A DNA stretch of 64,000 bases from UBA7672 sp031419455. Its GTDB lineage: Bacteria > Pseudomonadota > Alphaproteobacteria > Caulobacterales > Hyphomonadaceae. The notes under the pieces were generated by a model. It was not told the DNA's origin, made no database searches, and saw only the letters and a program-made list of their open reading frames with translations. Made by a program: the position numbers and the translations under genes. Position 1 is the first letter of the stretch, and each line of letters opens with the position of its first letter. The stretch covers positions 1 through 64,000 of the forward strand of contig JANOKS010000173.1 in assembly GCA_031419455.1 (NCBI GenBank). The letters run 5' to 3'. Shown one piece after another: positions 43,242 through 52,041 of the stretch.

Positions 43242-43397
43242 CTCCGCGGTATCGTCGCGTTGACCCCCGCCGACGGGGCCAGTACGAATCCATGCATTAG
43301 CGCTAGGGCCTAACGTGCATCTGAGGCAAGGTCCGGCGGTCGGGTTGGGTTGAATTGACGTCGCCAGAGACTGGCGGCCGACGGAGCGCCTGCGGAT

Positions 43398-44360
43398 ATG
43401 GCGGACAACGCCCTCCCACCTGGCCTGGCCAGCGATCTCGACGTGCTCGTCTTCGCCGAAGCCGAACTGGCCGCCGGGCGGCCTGCTGCGCTCGTCACTA
43501 TCGTCGGTCTCGACGGGCCATTCTCGCGTCCACTCGGCGCGCAGTTGGCGGTCGCCGGCGACCGCAGCTTCGCCGGCAGCATCTCCGGTGGCTGCCTCGA
43601 ACAGGCGCTGACCGAAGAAGCACAGACCGCCATTCGCGAGGGCACGAACCGCACGCTCCGCTATGGCCGCGGCTCGCCCTATCTCGATGTGCGCCTGCCG
43701 TGCGGCGGCGGCATCGACCTTCATGTCGATGCATCACCAAGCCGAGACGTGCTGAAACAGGCGATCACGCTCGGCCGGTCACGCAAGCCGTTTGCGCTAG
43801 GCTTCGATCCAGCCTCCAACCGCTCCAGCCTCCGGCTACTTGCAGCAGGCGAACCGGGCCGGGCAGGCGAATTCGTCCGGCGCTATGAGCCACGCTTGCG
43901 GATCGTGCTGGCGGGACGCGGCTGGGAAATCGTCGCCATGAGCCAGATGGCGCGCACGTCGAACGTCGATCTTGTCGTCGCCAGCCAGGAGCAGGCAACG
44001 CTCGACTTCTGCCGCGCCTATGCCGACAACCTCATCCAGCTCACCATACCTGCTGCAACCCCACCGCTCCCGCTCGACACGCACACGGCTGTCGCGTGCC
44101 TCTTTCACGAACACGAATGGGAAGCGCCAATCCTGCTTGATGCGCTACGCAGCCCCGCCTTCTATGTCGGCGCGCTTGGCTCACGGCAGACCCACCAGCG
44201 CCGCGTCGAAACGCTGATCGAGCTGGGCGCCGGCCCGGATGACATCGCGCGGCTCAAGGGGCCGATCGGTTTGTTTCCATCGCAGGACCCGCGCTCGCTC
44301 GCCGTCTCGGCCCTGTCGGAGATCGTGAAAGTCTGGAACGAGCGGGGAGGCGCCCGATGA
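43398..44360 (+). CDS. XdhC/CoxI-family protein
   Basis: 320 residues. The N-terminal XdhC domain has GSISGGCLEQAL, and the C-terminal Rossmann domain has LRIVLAGRGWEIVAMSQMA and PAFYVGALGSRQTHQRR. XdhC proteins bind molybdenum cofactor, protect it, help its sulfuration and insert it into xanthine dehydrogenase-type hydroxylases. No molybdenum hydroxylase subunits are in this window. The MobA-like gene overlaps it by four bases, forming an accessory pair for such enzymes. Confidence 0.9.
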   Translation: MADNALPPGLASDLDVLVFAEAELAAGRPAALVTIVGLDGPFSRPLGAQLAVAGDRSFAGSISGGCLEQALTEEAQTAIREGTNRTLRYGRGSPYLDVRLPCGGGIDLHVDASPSRDVLKQAITLGRSRKPFALGFDPASNRSSLRLLAAGEPGRAGEFVRRYEPRLRIVLAGRGWEIVAMSQMARTSNVDLVVASQEQATLDFCRAYADNLIQLTIPAATPPLPLDTHTAVACLFHEHEWEAPILLDALRSPAFYVGALGSRQTHQRRVETLIELGAGPDDIARLKGPIGLFPSQDPRSLAVSALSEIVKVWNERGGAR

Positions 44361-45088
44361 GCGTGCCGCTCAATCGCGTCGCTGTCATGCTGCTCGCGTC
44401 CGGCCTGTCGCGCCGCTATGGCCGGCGCGACAAGCTGATGGCGCGTCTCGGCTACAAGCATCTGATCGACCATTCGGCCGACGTCATTGCCAGCATGCCT
44501 GCACTCGCGCGCGTCGCCGTCTGTCCGCCTGATCACCACAACATGCGCGAGCGGCTTGCGGGCCGGTTCGTGATCGCGCTCAACAAGAAGCCTAAACAAG
44601 GCCTCGGTCATTCGATCGCGGTAGGCGTGCAGGTGGCGTTGCAGTTCAAGCCGGACGCCATCGTCGTCTGCATGGGCGACATGCCCTTCATCGAGCCCTG
44701 GTTGATTGAATCCCTGGCGGCGAAGTTGAGCGACGCCGACATCGTTCATGCCGGCGCGCCGGGTCGCGTGCATCCTCCAACGGCCTTCGGGTCCGCGTGC
44801 TTCGACCAGCTGAGCACGCTCGACGGAGACGACGGCGCCAAGCGGATCATCGGGCAGGGTGGCTTCAGGATTCTTGGTCTGAATGCGCCCGCGCCATTGC
44901 TGCTGGACATCGACACGCGAGAGGAACTCGACTTTGCCCGTCGGCAACTCGCGGTGCGCGAGAAACATCCCGCCCCGCAGGCGCCGCCTCCAGCTGAAGG
45001 CTCGCATCCATCTCCGGTGAAACCGCCCCCGCCATCAAACGAACAGGCAGCGCCTACGCCGCGCCGTGCGAACGCTCGGCCGTCTTGA
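44357..45088 (+). CDS. MobA-like NTP transferase (MocA-type molybdenum cofactor cytidylyltransferase)
   Basis: 243 residues. The nucleotide-binding signature LLASGLSRRYGRRDKLMARL at residues 13-32 is a variant of LAAGxSxRxGxxKL. VCMGDMPFIEP carries the metal Asp, and GRVHPPTAFG is also typical. Proteins of this type paired with XdhC usually make the CMP form of molybdenum cofactor (MCD) for xanthine-dehydrogenase-like enzymes. The C-terminal tail (about 30 residues, Pro-rich) is unusual. The 3' end overlaps convergent mazG by 35 bp. Confidence 0.82.
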   Translation: MSVPLNRVAVMLLASGLSRRYGRRDKLMARLGYKHLIDHSADVIASMPALARVAVCPPDHHNMRERLAGRFVIALNKKPKQGLGHSIAVGVQVALQFKPDAIVVCMGDMPFIEPWLIESLAAKLSDADIVHAGAPGRVHPPTAFGSACFDQLSTLDGDDGAKRIIGQGGFRILGLNAPAPLLLDIDTREELDFARRQLAVREKHPAPQAPPPAEGSHPSPVKPPPPSNEQAAPTPRRANARPS

Positions 45089-45935
45089 CGGCGGTCCAAA
45101 GCGCTTCCTGCTGATCAAGCGTCAGGGCCGCGAAATCCTGCCCTCGCGCCCGTGCCAGCGTCTCCATAGCACGGAAACGCTTGCCAAACTTTGAATTGGC
45201 GGCGCGCAAAGCCTCCTCCGGATCGACCGAAAGCTTCCGGCACAGGTTGGCGACCACGAACAATATATCGCCTAACTCCTCGGCCACATGCGCCTCGTCG
45301 CGCACCGGCGCAGCGATCGCCTCCTCAAGCTCCTGGATCTCTTCCTGCAGCTTGTGGAAAACCGGCTCGGGCGATGGCCAGTCGAAGCCAACCCGGGCGG
45401 CCCGCTTCGCCAGCTTCTCTGCGCGCATCAACGCAGGCAGGCCCAGCGCGACCCCGTCAATGGCACTGGCCGTTCCGCCTTGAGCCTTCTTCGCGCGCTC
45501 GGCAGCCTTCATGGTCTCCCAGGCGCCGGTCTGGGCATCCGCGTCCGCGATGCTCGCCGAGCCAAACACATGCGGGTGCCGGTCGACCATCTTGGCGACC
45601 AGGCTGCGCACCACATCATCAATATCGAAGTGCCCCGCCTCTTCCGCCATCCGGGCGTGGAACACGGACTGGAACAGCAGATCGCCCAATTCGCCTTTGA
45701 GCTCACCCATGTCGTTCCGTTCGATCGCGTCCGCCACCTCATAGGCTTCCTCGATCGTGTACGGCGCGATGGTCGCAAAGGTCTGCGCCACGTCCCATGG
45801 GCAACCCGCCTTCGGATCGCGCAGCCGAGCCATTAACGCCACCAGATCGCGGAAGGCGTCCCCCGAAGAGGGGAGGGAGCGACCCTCCTCATGGCCGGTG
45901 TCGCCGCCTCCCGGTGTCTGATCCGTCTTAGCCAC
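45054..45935 (-). CDS. mazG: Nucleoside triphosphate pyrophosphohydrolase MazG
   Basis: 293 residues from a GTG at 45935, about 8 bases after a GAGGGG site; a GTG at 45944 overlaps that site. Two MazG domains are seen. The first has LRDPKAGCPWDVAQT and EEAYEVADAIERND with the EExxE-type metal site. The second has EEIQELEEAI and EELGDILFVVANL. It hydrolyses noncanonical or excess NTPs to NMP and pyrophosphate. The first gene of the following minus-strand group starts elsewhere, so mazG is monocistronic. Confidence 0.93.
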   Translation of the reverse strand: MAKTDQTPGGGDTGHEEGRSLPSSGDAFRDLVALMARLRDPKAGCPWDVAQTFATIAPYTIEEAYEVADAIERNDMGELKGELGDLLFQSVFHARMAEEAGHFDIDDVVRSLVAKMVDRHPHVFGSASIADADAQTGAWETMKAAERAKKAQGGTASAIDGVALGLPALMRAEKLAKRAARVGFDWPSPEPVFHKLQEEIQELEEAIAAPVRDEAHVAEELGDILFVVANLCRKLSVDPEEALRAANSKFGKRFRAMETLARARGQDFAALTLDQQEALWTAVKTAERSHGAA

Positions 45936-46000
45936 GCCCCACACCCCTCATAGCGCCAGTCGCATAATCAACATTATGGGCAATTGGATTGGGATTAGAA

Positions 46001-46831
46001 TCAGCCATGTAGCGGCATCTCCAGCTCCATCCCGTCGTAGGCGGGCTCCACGCCCGCCGGCAGCTCCGAGCGCAGCTTCGCATAGTCCAGATCGACATGC
46101 AGGTTCGTCAGCACGGCGCGCCGCGGCTTCAGACGCTCGATCCAGGCCAGCGCTTCGGCCACGCTCGCATGCGTTGGATGCGACCTGTAGCGCAGCGCAT
46201 CGACCACAAGCGTGTCCAGCCCGCCAAGCTGCTCCAGCGTCGCCTCCGGTAACCGAACCACATCGTTGCAGTAGCCAAACGTCCCCATCCGGAAGCCAAG
46301 CGAACTGATCCCGCCATGGTCCTGCGCCAGCGCCAGCATCTCCAGATCGCCCCCCGGACCCGCGATCCGGATCGCCTGCCCCGCCTCCAGATCGTCATGC
46401 CGGTCCAGGATCGCGGGATAGGCGCCGGCCCCCTCGAAGCAATACCGGAACCGGTCACCCACGACGCGCGCCGTCTCGGCGTCCATGTGCAACGGGATGC
46501 GCTTCATGGCGCGCAGCACCAGCGCCCGCAGGTCGTCAATGCCATGGCACTGGTCGGCGTGTTCATGGGTGAGCACGACAGCGTCCAGCCGCGTGACCTG
46601 TGCCGTCAGCAACTGCTCGCGGATGTCCGGCGAGGTATCGATCAGCACCAGCGTCGGCTCGGGCGCGCCCGGCGACCAGTAGCGCACCAGCGCCGAACAC
46701 CGCGTCCGCCGGTTTCGTGGCTCGGCCGGGTCGCACACGCCCCAGTCATTGCCGATGCGCGGAACTCCGCCGGACGAACCGCACCCAAGGATGCGAACCT
46801 GTAGCCGGCCCTTTGTCGCCTGCCCGCTCAT
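46001..46831 (-). CDS. MBL-fold metallo-hydrolase (PhnP-like)
   Basis: 276 residues from the ATG at 46831. Unlike the degenerate MBL protein at 11868, this one keeps the metal site: LTHEHADQCHGIDDL (HxHxD..H). The start ILGCGSSGGVPRIGNDWG is shared with PhnP phosphodiesterases and PqqB-like proteins. The likely role is cleavage of a cyclic phosphodiester or similar substrate. The start overlaps the tatD stop by four bases; this tatD-MBL pairing near holB and tmk is common in alphaproteobacteria. Confidence 0.88.
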   Translation of the reverse strand: MSGQATKGRLQVRILGCGSSGGVPRIGNDWGVCDPAEPRNRRTRCSALVRYWSPGAPEPTLVLIDTSPDIREQLLTAQVTRLDAVVLTHEHADQCHGIDDLRALVLRAMKRIPLHMDAETARVVGDRFRYCFEGAGAYPAILDRHDDLEAGQAIRIAGPGGDLEMLALAQDHGGISSLGFRMGTFGYCNDVVRLPEATLEQLGGLDTLVVDALRYRSHPTHASVAEALAWIERLKPRRAVLTNLHVDLDYAKLRSELPAGVEPAYDGMELEMPLHG

Positions 46832-47601
46832 TGGATCCGCCTGAACAGCGCCAGCGCATTGGAGGTGGTAAGCCGAGCCGCCTCGTCGTTCTCCAGTCCG
46901 CGATGGGCGGCGAAGGCGCGGCAAACGTCCGCCACGTAGGCTGGCTCATTGCGACGTCCACGATGCGGGATCGGCGCGAGATATGGGCAGTCGGTCTCAA
47001 TGACCAGCTTGTCGAGCGGGATCATCGCAATCACGCCGCGCACGTCGGTCGCATTCTTGAACGACACGATGCCCGAGGCCGAGAACCACGCCCCAAGCTC
47101 CAGCGCGCGCATCGCAAGCCGCTCGCCGCTCGTATAGCAGTGCATCAGGATCGGGAACGCGCCGCGCTTGTACTCTCGCTCGAGGATGTCGCCGGTGAGA
47201 TCATCCGCCTCCCGGGTGTGGACGACGAGCGGCAACTGTGTCTCGCGCGCCGCGGCGATGTGCTCCACGAAGCTACGCTCCTGCAAGACGATGTCGCTGT
47301 AGCCGTAGTGCTGGTCCAGCCCGGTCTCGCCGATGCCGACCACCTTCGGATCGCGGGCCTCGTCCACCAGCGTCTCGGCCTGCAGCGACCAGAAATCCTT
47401 GGCGTAGTGCGGATGCACGCCAACGGTACAGTGGATGTCTTCATTCGCTGCCGCAATCGCCTTCACAGCGGGATAGCGATCAAGCCGGTCGCAGATCGTC
47501 ACCATGCGCGTGACGCCCGCCGCACGCGCGCGTGCCAGCACATCGGGCAAGTCATGCGCGAACTGCTCAGCGTGAAGATTGACATGCGTGTCGAACAGCA
47601 A
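46828..47601 (-). CDS. TatD-family metal-dependent hydrolase
   Basis: 257 residues. It has the TatD TIM barrel with GVHPHYA, GIGETGLDQHYG, VVHTREA, MHCYT and ETDCPYLAP motifs. The family has 3'-5' exonuclease activity linked to DNA repair and cell death. The first metal motif, usually DSHCHL (HxH), reads DTHVNLH here, so the second His is replaced by Asn. It lies 3 bp downstream of holB within a four-gene set with tmk, holB and the MBL hydrolase. Confidence 0.9.
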   Translation of the reverse strand: MLFDTHVNLHAEQFAHDLPDVLARARAAGVTRMVTICDRLDRYPAVKAIAAANEDIHCTVGVHPHYAKDFWSLQAETLVDEARDPKVVGIGETGLDQHYGYSDIVLQERSFVEHIAAARETQLPLVVHTREADDLTGDILEREYKRGAFPILMHCYTSGERLAMRALELGAWFSASGIVSFKNATDVRGVIAMIPLDKLVIETDCPYLAPIPHRGRRNEPAYVADVCRAFAAHRGLENDEAARLTTSNALALFRRIQ

Positions 47602-47604
47602 CCG

Positions 47605-48573
47605 TCACGCCCCCGCATTGCCAAGTCGGCCCGAGACGGCCTGTAGCGCCGCCGCCACCGTCTGCGCGCGATCTTGATTCAAGGCCGACGCCTCTGCGCT
47701 GATCCGCGCGACAGCAAGCGCCGCGTCCGCCCAGTCGCCAGCGGCAACCGGGTCGCTTTCGCGCAATGCTCGACGCTGCAGATAGCCGCGTAGATGCTCC
47801 AGCGACATGGCCAGCGCGCCATCGCTGCGCGCCGCCTGCGATAGCGCGCCCTGGAGCGCCGAGGCGTCGACGCCATCCGCGCGCAACAAGGAGTCGATCG
47901 CCGCGCCAGCCGCTTCGCCATCGCCCTGCAGCAGCTCGATCGCACGCCCGGGCCTGCCGGGCGCCAACGCAGCAACAGACTCGGCCTTGGCGCCGGTGTG
48001 GCCAGCCTGAGCAAGGACAGCGAGCTCATCGTGCTCCGTCAGCGCGCCGCAGCGCAACACGCGGCAACGGCTGCGGATGGTCGGCAGCAACGCCTGTTCG
48101 CCGTGCGAGATCAGGAACAGCACCGCCTTTGACGGCGGCTCCTCGAGTGTCTTCAACACGGCGTTGGCGCCGAAGCGGTTCATCTCATCCACCGCATCGA
48201 TGATCGCGACACGCCAGCCGCCAAGCGCGGGGCGCAACGAGAAGAACTGCGCAAGCACGCGCACGCTATCGACCGGGATTTCGGATTTCTGCTTGCCCTT
48301 GTCATCGAACGGACGGCGGATCACGCGCAGGTCAGGATGGCTGCCGGCGAGCACCAGCCGCGTCAGTGCAGGATCGGGCGAGGCAGACAGCTCCGCACGG
48401 TCGCCCAGCAGATGCAACGCCAGCCGCAACGCCAGCCGCGCCTTGCCGACGCCGCGCGAACCTCGCAGCAGCCAGCCATGATGCATGCGGCCAGCATCGA
48501 GCGCCTCGAAGAATTCTCGCCGCGCTGCTTCGTGACCGAACACCGGCCCGACATCTTCCGGCAGGAGCTCCAT
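47605..48573 (-). CDS. holB: DNA polymerase III subunit delta'
   Basis: 322 residues. The clamp-loader ATPase fold is shown by LLRGSRGVGKARLALRL (P-loop variant), DEMNRFGANAVLKTLEEPP and LISHGEQALLPTIRSRC (sensor region). Delta' is part of the complex that loads the beta sliding clamp. The degenerate P-loop Lys-Ala is common in delta', which does not hydrolyse ATP itself. It overlaps the tmk stop by one base; the tmk-holB-tatD order is conserved. Confidence 0.92.
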   Translation of the reverse strand: MELLPEDVGPVFGHEAARREFFEALDAGRMHHGWLLRGSRGVGKARLALRLALHLLGDRAELSASPDPALTRLVLAGSHPDLRVIRRPFDDKGKQKSEIPVDSVRVLAQFFSLRPALGGWRVAIIDAVDEMNRFGANAVLKTLEEPPSKAVLFLISHGEQALLPTIRSRCRVLRCGALTEHDELAVLAQAGHTGAKAESVAALAPGRPGRAIELLQGDGEAAGAAIDSLLRADGVDASALQGALSQAARSDGALAMSLEHLRGYLQRRALRESDPVAAGDWADAALAVARISAEASALNQDRAQTVAAALQAVSGRLGNAGA

Positions 48574-49217
48574 CAGCGGACCTCCGGAAAGCGCAGCGCG
48601 ATCTCGGCCATCGCATTTTGCGCAAGCGCATCCGACGATACCGATGCATCCAGCACCAGGCAGCGTTGCGGATTGGCGCGCGCGATATCGAGGAAAGCGC
48701 TATGGACAGCCGCGTGGTAGGCGAGGTCGCGCGACTCGATCGCATCTTGCGTCACGGATCGCGCCTTCATCCGTGTACGTGCAATCTCCATCGGCAAGTC
48801 TAGTACAAGCGTCAGGTCCGGCGCATCGGCCCCGACGCACATTTTCTCCAGCGCATCGAAATGCTCCGGCGCCACGCCGCCAGCCGCCACCTGATAGGCG
48901 CGCGTTGAGTCAGAGAAGCGATCGCAGATCACCCACGCGCCTCGCGCCAGCGCAGGCCTTATCGTGCAATCAAGATGATCGCTGCGCGCTGCATAGAACA
49001 GCAGCGCCTCCGCAACCGGATTCCACCCACCCACATCTTCCGGCGGATTGAGGATCAGCCGCCGCAACGCCTCCGCGCCGGGCGAGCCTCCCGGCTCGCG
49101 CGTGCGCACGACCTCGACACCCTTCGCCCCCAGTTGCGACGCCAGTGCAGCCGCCAGCGTGGACTTTCCCACACCCTCGCCGCCCTCCAGCGTTATGAAC
49201 CGGCCGCGCTGCGCCAA
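48573..49217 (-). CDS. tmk: Thymidylate kinase
   Basis: 214 residues. The P-loop LEGGEGVGKSTLAA is at residues 10-23, followed by the DR-x motif (CDRFSDSTRAYQ) and the lid region. It phosphorylates dTMP to dTDP for DNA synthesis. The length is normal. It is followed by holB with a one-base overlap and preceded 3 bp upstream by dacC on the same strand. Confidence 0.95.
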   Translation of the reverse strand: MAQRGRFITLEGGEGVGKSTLAAALASQLGAKGVEVVRTREPGGSPGAEALRRLILNPPEDVGGWNPVAEALLFYAARSDHLDCTIRPALARGAWVICDRFSDSTRAYQVAAGGVAPEHFDALEKMCVGADAPDLTLVLDLPMEIARTRMKARSVTQDAIESRDLAYHAAVHSAFLDIARANPQRCLVLDASVSSDALAQNAMAEIALRFPEVR

Positions 49218-49220
49218 TGC

Positions 49221-50396
49221 TTACTCGCCCCTCAGGCCAAGCATCGCCTTGCCGAAGAAGCCGAGCTGATTGACGGTCGCGCCCGCCGCAACCGGAATGC
49301 GTTTCGCTGGCGCGCCCGGCGCGGTGATCACCAGTTCGCCGACGACATCGCCTTCCTTCACCGGCGCATGGAGCGGACCCTTGTACACGACCTCGCCCTT
49401 GATCTTGTCGACCGCGTCGAGATGGAGGCCGATGGCATAGCCTTCCGCCGCCACCAATGGCACCTGCGCCTGTTCGCCCAGCCACACATCGGCGACCGCA
49501 ACCTGCGCGCCTTTCGTCACCAGCGTCGCCGAGGTGAAGTCGAGAAAGGCCGACCGCATCACGCGCGGACCTTCCTGCTTGCGCGCCGTTTCGCTGGCGA
49601 GGCCGTTGAGCACGATAATCCGCCGCTTGCCTTCACGCACCGCCGACCCAACAAGACCGTAGCCTGAAACCGACAGGTGACCCGTCTTCACGCCGTCCGC
49701 GCCATCAAGCTCGCGCAACAGCGGGTTGCGATTGTACTGGCGCGTCTTGTTGAAGGTGAACTCAGGCTCCGAGAACATCGGGTAGAATTCCGGGAAGTCC
49801 TTGATCACCCGGAAGGCGAGCACGGCGATGTCATGCGCGGTCATGCGATGGCGAGGATCTTCCAGACCAGTCGAATTCGCGAACGTCGAATTGGTGAGAC
49901 CCAACTCCTTGCCCTTGGCCGTCGCCTGGCGCGCAAACGCTTCCTCGCTGCCGAACAGGCCCTCGGCCAGCACGATGCACGCATCGTTTCCAGAGACGAT
50001 CACCGCGCCCTTCAACAGGTCCTGCACAGTAACCTTGGAGTTCAGCGGCAGGAACATGGTCGAGCCGTCCGTACCGGCGCCGCCAGTGCGCCAGGCATGC
50101 TCGCTCACCGTGAACTCGTCGGTCATCGCGAGCCGGCCGGCTTTGATGCGCTCGAACACCATGTAGTACAGTATCAGCTTCGACATCGACGCCGGCGTCA
50201 TCGGCGCGTCGCCCTGCTTGGAATAGAGGGGCAGGCCGGTGTCGCCATCGAGGATGAAGGCGTAGGGCGCCGCAGTGTTCAGCGGATCCGCACTGAGTTG
50301 TTCGACCGGCGCAGACGCGGCCCCGGGCCCCGGCTGGGCTATGGCGGATGCGGCTGCCAGCACGGCAATGGCAAGTGTTCCAGCAATGAAACGCAT
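49221..50396 (-). CDS. dacC: D-alanyl-D-alanine carboxypeptidase (PBP5/6-type)
   Basis: 391 residues from the ATG at 50396, with a signal peptide to about residue 20. The serine acyl-enzyme motifs are complete: SMSK (Ser70-Lys73), SGN (135-137) and KTG near residue 238. It trims the terminal D-Ala from peptidoglycan pentapeptides in the periplasm. The C-terminal beta domain (LGEQAQVPLVAAEGYAIGL) and a terminal amphipathic helix fit membrane-associated PBP5. The symbol is chosen among dacA/C/D paralogues by convention; the number cannot be told from sequence. Confidence 0.9.
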   Translation of the reverse strand: MRFIAGTLAIAVLAAASAIAQPGPGAASAPVEQLSADPLNTAAPYAFILDGDTGLPLYSKQGDAPMTPASMSKLILYYMVFERIKAGRLAMTDEFTVSEHAWRTGGAGTDGSTMFLPLNSKVTVQDLLKGAVIVSGNDACIVLAEGLFGSEEAFARQATAKGKELGLTNSTFANSTGLEDPRHRMTAHDIAVLAFRVIKDFPEFYPMFSEPEFTFNKTRQYNRNPLLRELDGADGVKTGHLSVSGYGLVGSAVREGKRRIIVLNGLASETARKQEGPRVMRSAFLDFTSATLVTKGAQVAVADVWLGEQAQVPLVAAEGYAIGLHLDAVDKIKGEVVYKGPLHAPVKEGDVVGELVITAPGAPAKRIPVAAGATVNQLGFFGKAMLGLRGE

Positions 50397-50501
50397 GGCG
50401 ACAGACTCCCTCGGGAATCCGTCCACAAAACGGCGTTTTGGGCGCCCGCGTCAACCGCCGGGAAGCCGCAGACCGGCAATCCCTGCCCTGCCCCGCCCGG
50501 T

Positions 50502-51512
50502 TTAGCTGTTGCGAGCGACGACAATCGCCTTCGCGGCAGGTCCATCGAGGCCGTGGCGAGCTGCTTCGGCGTCCTCGCGCGAGGTCCAGGGACCGAGCCT
50601 GACGCGATAGAACGGGGCGCCATTCACCTGGGCGGTCTCGATCGACACCGGGCCAGATCCAGCAAGCCGTCCGCGCAGGGCGTGGGCGTTGCCGAGATCA
50701 GAGAACGAGCCGGCCTGCAGGTAGAAACCACGCGACGGCGCCGCCGCCACCGGCCTGGCCACGACAGGCGGCAGCGAACGCATCGTCACGTCCACACGCT
50801 GCGGCTGGGCGGCCACAAGAGTCGCGCCGCCGCCATCGGCCGGGGCAGGCCCGACATATTCCACGCGAACCTTCGCCGTTCCCTTGCCCTGCATGTCGAG
50901 CGCAGCGCCAGCCGCTTTCGACAGATCGATGATGCGATCGTCCACAAACGGCCCGCGGTCATTCAGGCGCACGACAACCGTCTTGCCGTTGTCCAGATTG
51001 GTGACCCGCACCAGTGACGGGATCGGCAGGGTCGGGTGCGCGGCCGTCAGGTCGTTCTCGTTGAACGTCTCGCCGGACGCCGAAGCCTTGCCGTGGAAGG
51101 TTGGGCCGTACCACGACGCGATGCCGACTTCGTCGTAGTTCGGCTCATGCGCCGGCACGTACCAGCGGCCAGCCACCTGATAGGGAGGGCCGGCAAACGG
51201 CGCGATCGCCGCGGGCGCCGCAGGCCTCAGCGCGATCGGCGCAGGCGTGCCAGCCGCCGCCAGCGGCGCCGGGCCAAACGTTGCCTTCGGTGCTCCGGGG
51301 CGCAGGTCAAACACGCCAGCAGGCGCAGCGTTCGAAAAACTCGGGACAGGCGCGTGCGGCGCAACGTTCAGCGCCATCACCGTCTTCGTGGGGGATTTGT
51401 ACTCGATCGGCGCCTGCGCCAGCGCAGGTCCAGCCGCCACGCTCATCGCGATCGCCAACGACATGGCGCGAGCAAACGCCCGCGTGCGGAAGGTGAGGCC
51501 GTCAGCCATCAT
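50502..51512 (-). CDS. rlpA: RlpA-like septal ring lytic transglycosylase with SPOR domain
   Basis: 336 residues with a signal peptide (about 1-33). The double-psi beta-barrel domain (GIASWYGPTFHGKASASGE, DLTAAHPTLP, VVRLNDRGPF) spans about residues 125-215. A C-terminal SPOR domain (GFYLQAGSFSDLGNAHALRGRL) covers about 260-336 and binds denuded septal glycan. RlpA cleaves glycan strands without stem peptides and helps daughter cell separation. Start choice between the tandem ATGs at 51512 and 51509 is open. It is followed by dacC on the same strand. Confidence 0.93.
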   Translation of the reverse strand: MMADGLTFRTRAFARAMSLAIAMSVAAGPALAQAPIEYKSPTKTVMALNVAPHAPVPSFSNAAPAGVFDLRPGAPKATFGPAPLAAAGTPAPIALRPAAPAAIAPFAGPPYQVAGRWYVPAHEPNYDEVGIASWYGPTFHGKASASGETFNENDLTAAHPTLPIPSLVRVTNLDNGKTVVVRLNDRGPFVDDRIIDLSKAAGAALDMQGKGTAKVRVEYVGPAPADGGGATLVAAQPQRVDVTMRSLPPVVARPVAAAPSRGFYLQAGSFSDLGNAHALRGRLAGSGPVSIETAQVNGAPFYRVRLGPWTSREDAEAARHGLDGPAAKAIVVARNS

Positions 51513-51564
51513 CGATCCCTCTTGATTACGCGCGAAGAGCCTCCGCGCAGCCGCTCTTCTGGCG

Positions 51565-51587
51565 GCATGGGTTCACCTTACCCATGC
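51565..51587. promoter_or_regulatory. Hairpin in the rlpA leader region
   Basis: GCATGGGT and ACCCATGC pair around a 7-base loop, 53 bp upstream of the rlpA start. A second, weaker inverted repeat (GAAGAGC/GCTCTTC) is at 51534-51559. They may be leader RNA structures or part of the promoter; I cannot choose. Confidence 0.3.
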
Positions 51588-51806
51588 GGAGCTTGCCCGC
51601 CCCGAAACCAGACTCCGTCAATTTTCATCAATTTGGCCGGGTCTGAAGGTATGGTTAGCCGCTTGCCGCCAATTGCCCGGAGTTCCGCGCCACGCCGCGC
51701 TTATTCCTCCGGAAACCGCCGCCCTGCCCCCGTGTGGCGCCTTATCCAGCCTGCGCCGCTGTAAACCATTTTCTTTGCAGCCAACCCTGCCTAGAAGGCT
51801 CCCCAG

Positions 51807-51896
51807 GGAAGGGTGGCCGAGTGGTTTAAGGCAACGGTCTTGAAAACCGTCGTGGGGGAAACTCCACCGTGGGTTCGAATCCCACCCCTTCCGCCA
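51807..51896 (+). tRNA. tRNA-Ser (anticodon TGA)
   Basis: The acceptor stem pairs GGAAGGG with CCCTTCC and the anticodon loop CTTGAAA gives TGA for serine. The long variable arm (GTGGGGGAAACTCCAC) is typical of serine tRNAs. G and an encoded CCA follow at 51893-51896. The 3' terminal GCCA is also the start of a 22-bp inverted repeat. Confidence 0.95.
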
Positions 51897-51977
51897 CCCT
51901 ACGCCCTGACGGGCTTCGGGTGGCAGGCCACACGAAGTGTGGACTGACGCGCGAGGCCCGTCAGGGCGTAGGGTGGC
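51893..51977. repeat. Inverted repeat with 22-bp arms starting at the tRNA-Ser 3' end
   Basis: The left arm (51893-51914, GCCACCCTACGCCCTGACGG...) and the right arm (51956-51977) are exact complements of 22 bp. The 41-base centre has its own hairpin, CCACAC-GAA-GTGTGG (51928-51942). The left arm includes the last four bases of the mature tRNA. The right arm contains GCGTAGGGTGG, related to the palindromic repeats at 16281 and 60007. It is probably the tRNA terminator region, a mobile palindromic element inserted there, or both. Confidence 0.75.
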
Positions 51978-52041
51978 ACTCTTGCCTCCCGAAGCTTTAG
52001 CGCAGGGAGGCCGCCAACAACCGACGCTTTGGGGGAAGCGC

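Noticed and set aside
51937..52041. N-terminal extension of the GIY-YIG gene
   Set aside because: It would be encoded by the inverted repeat and has no family similarity.
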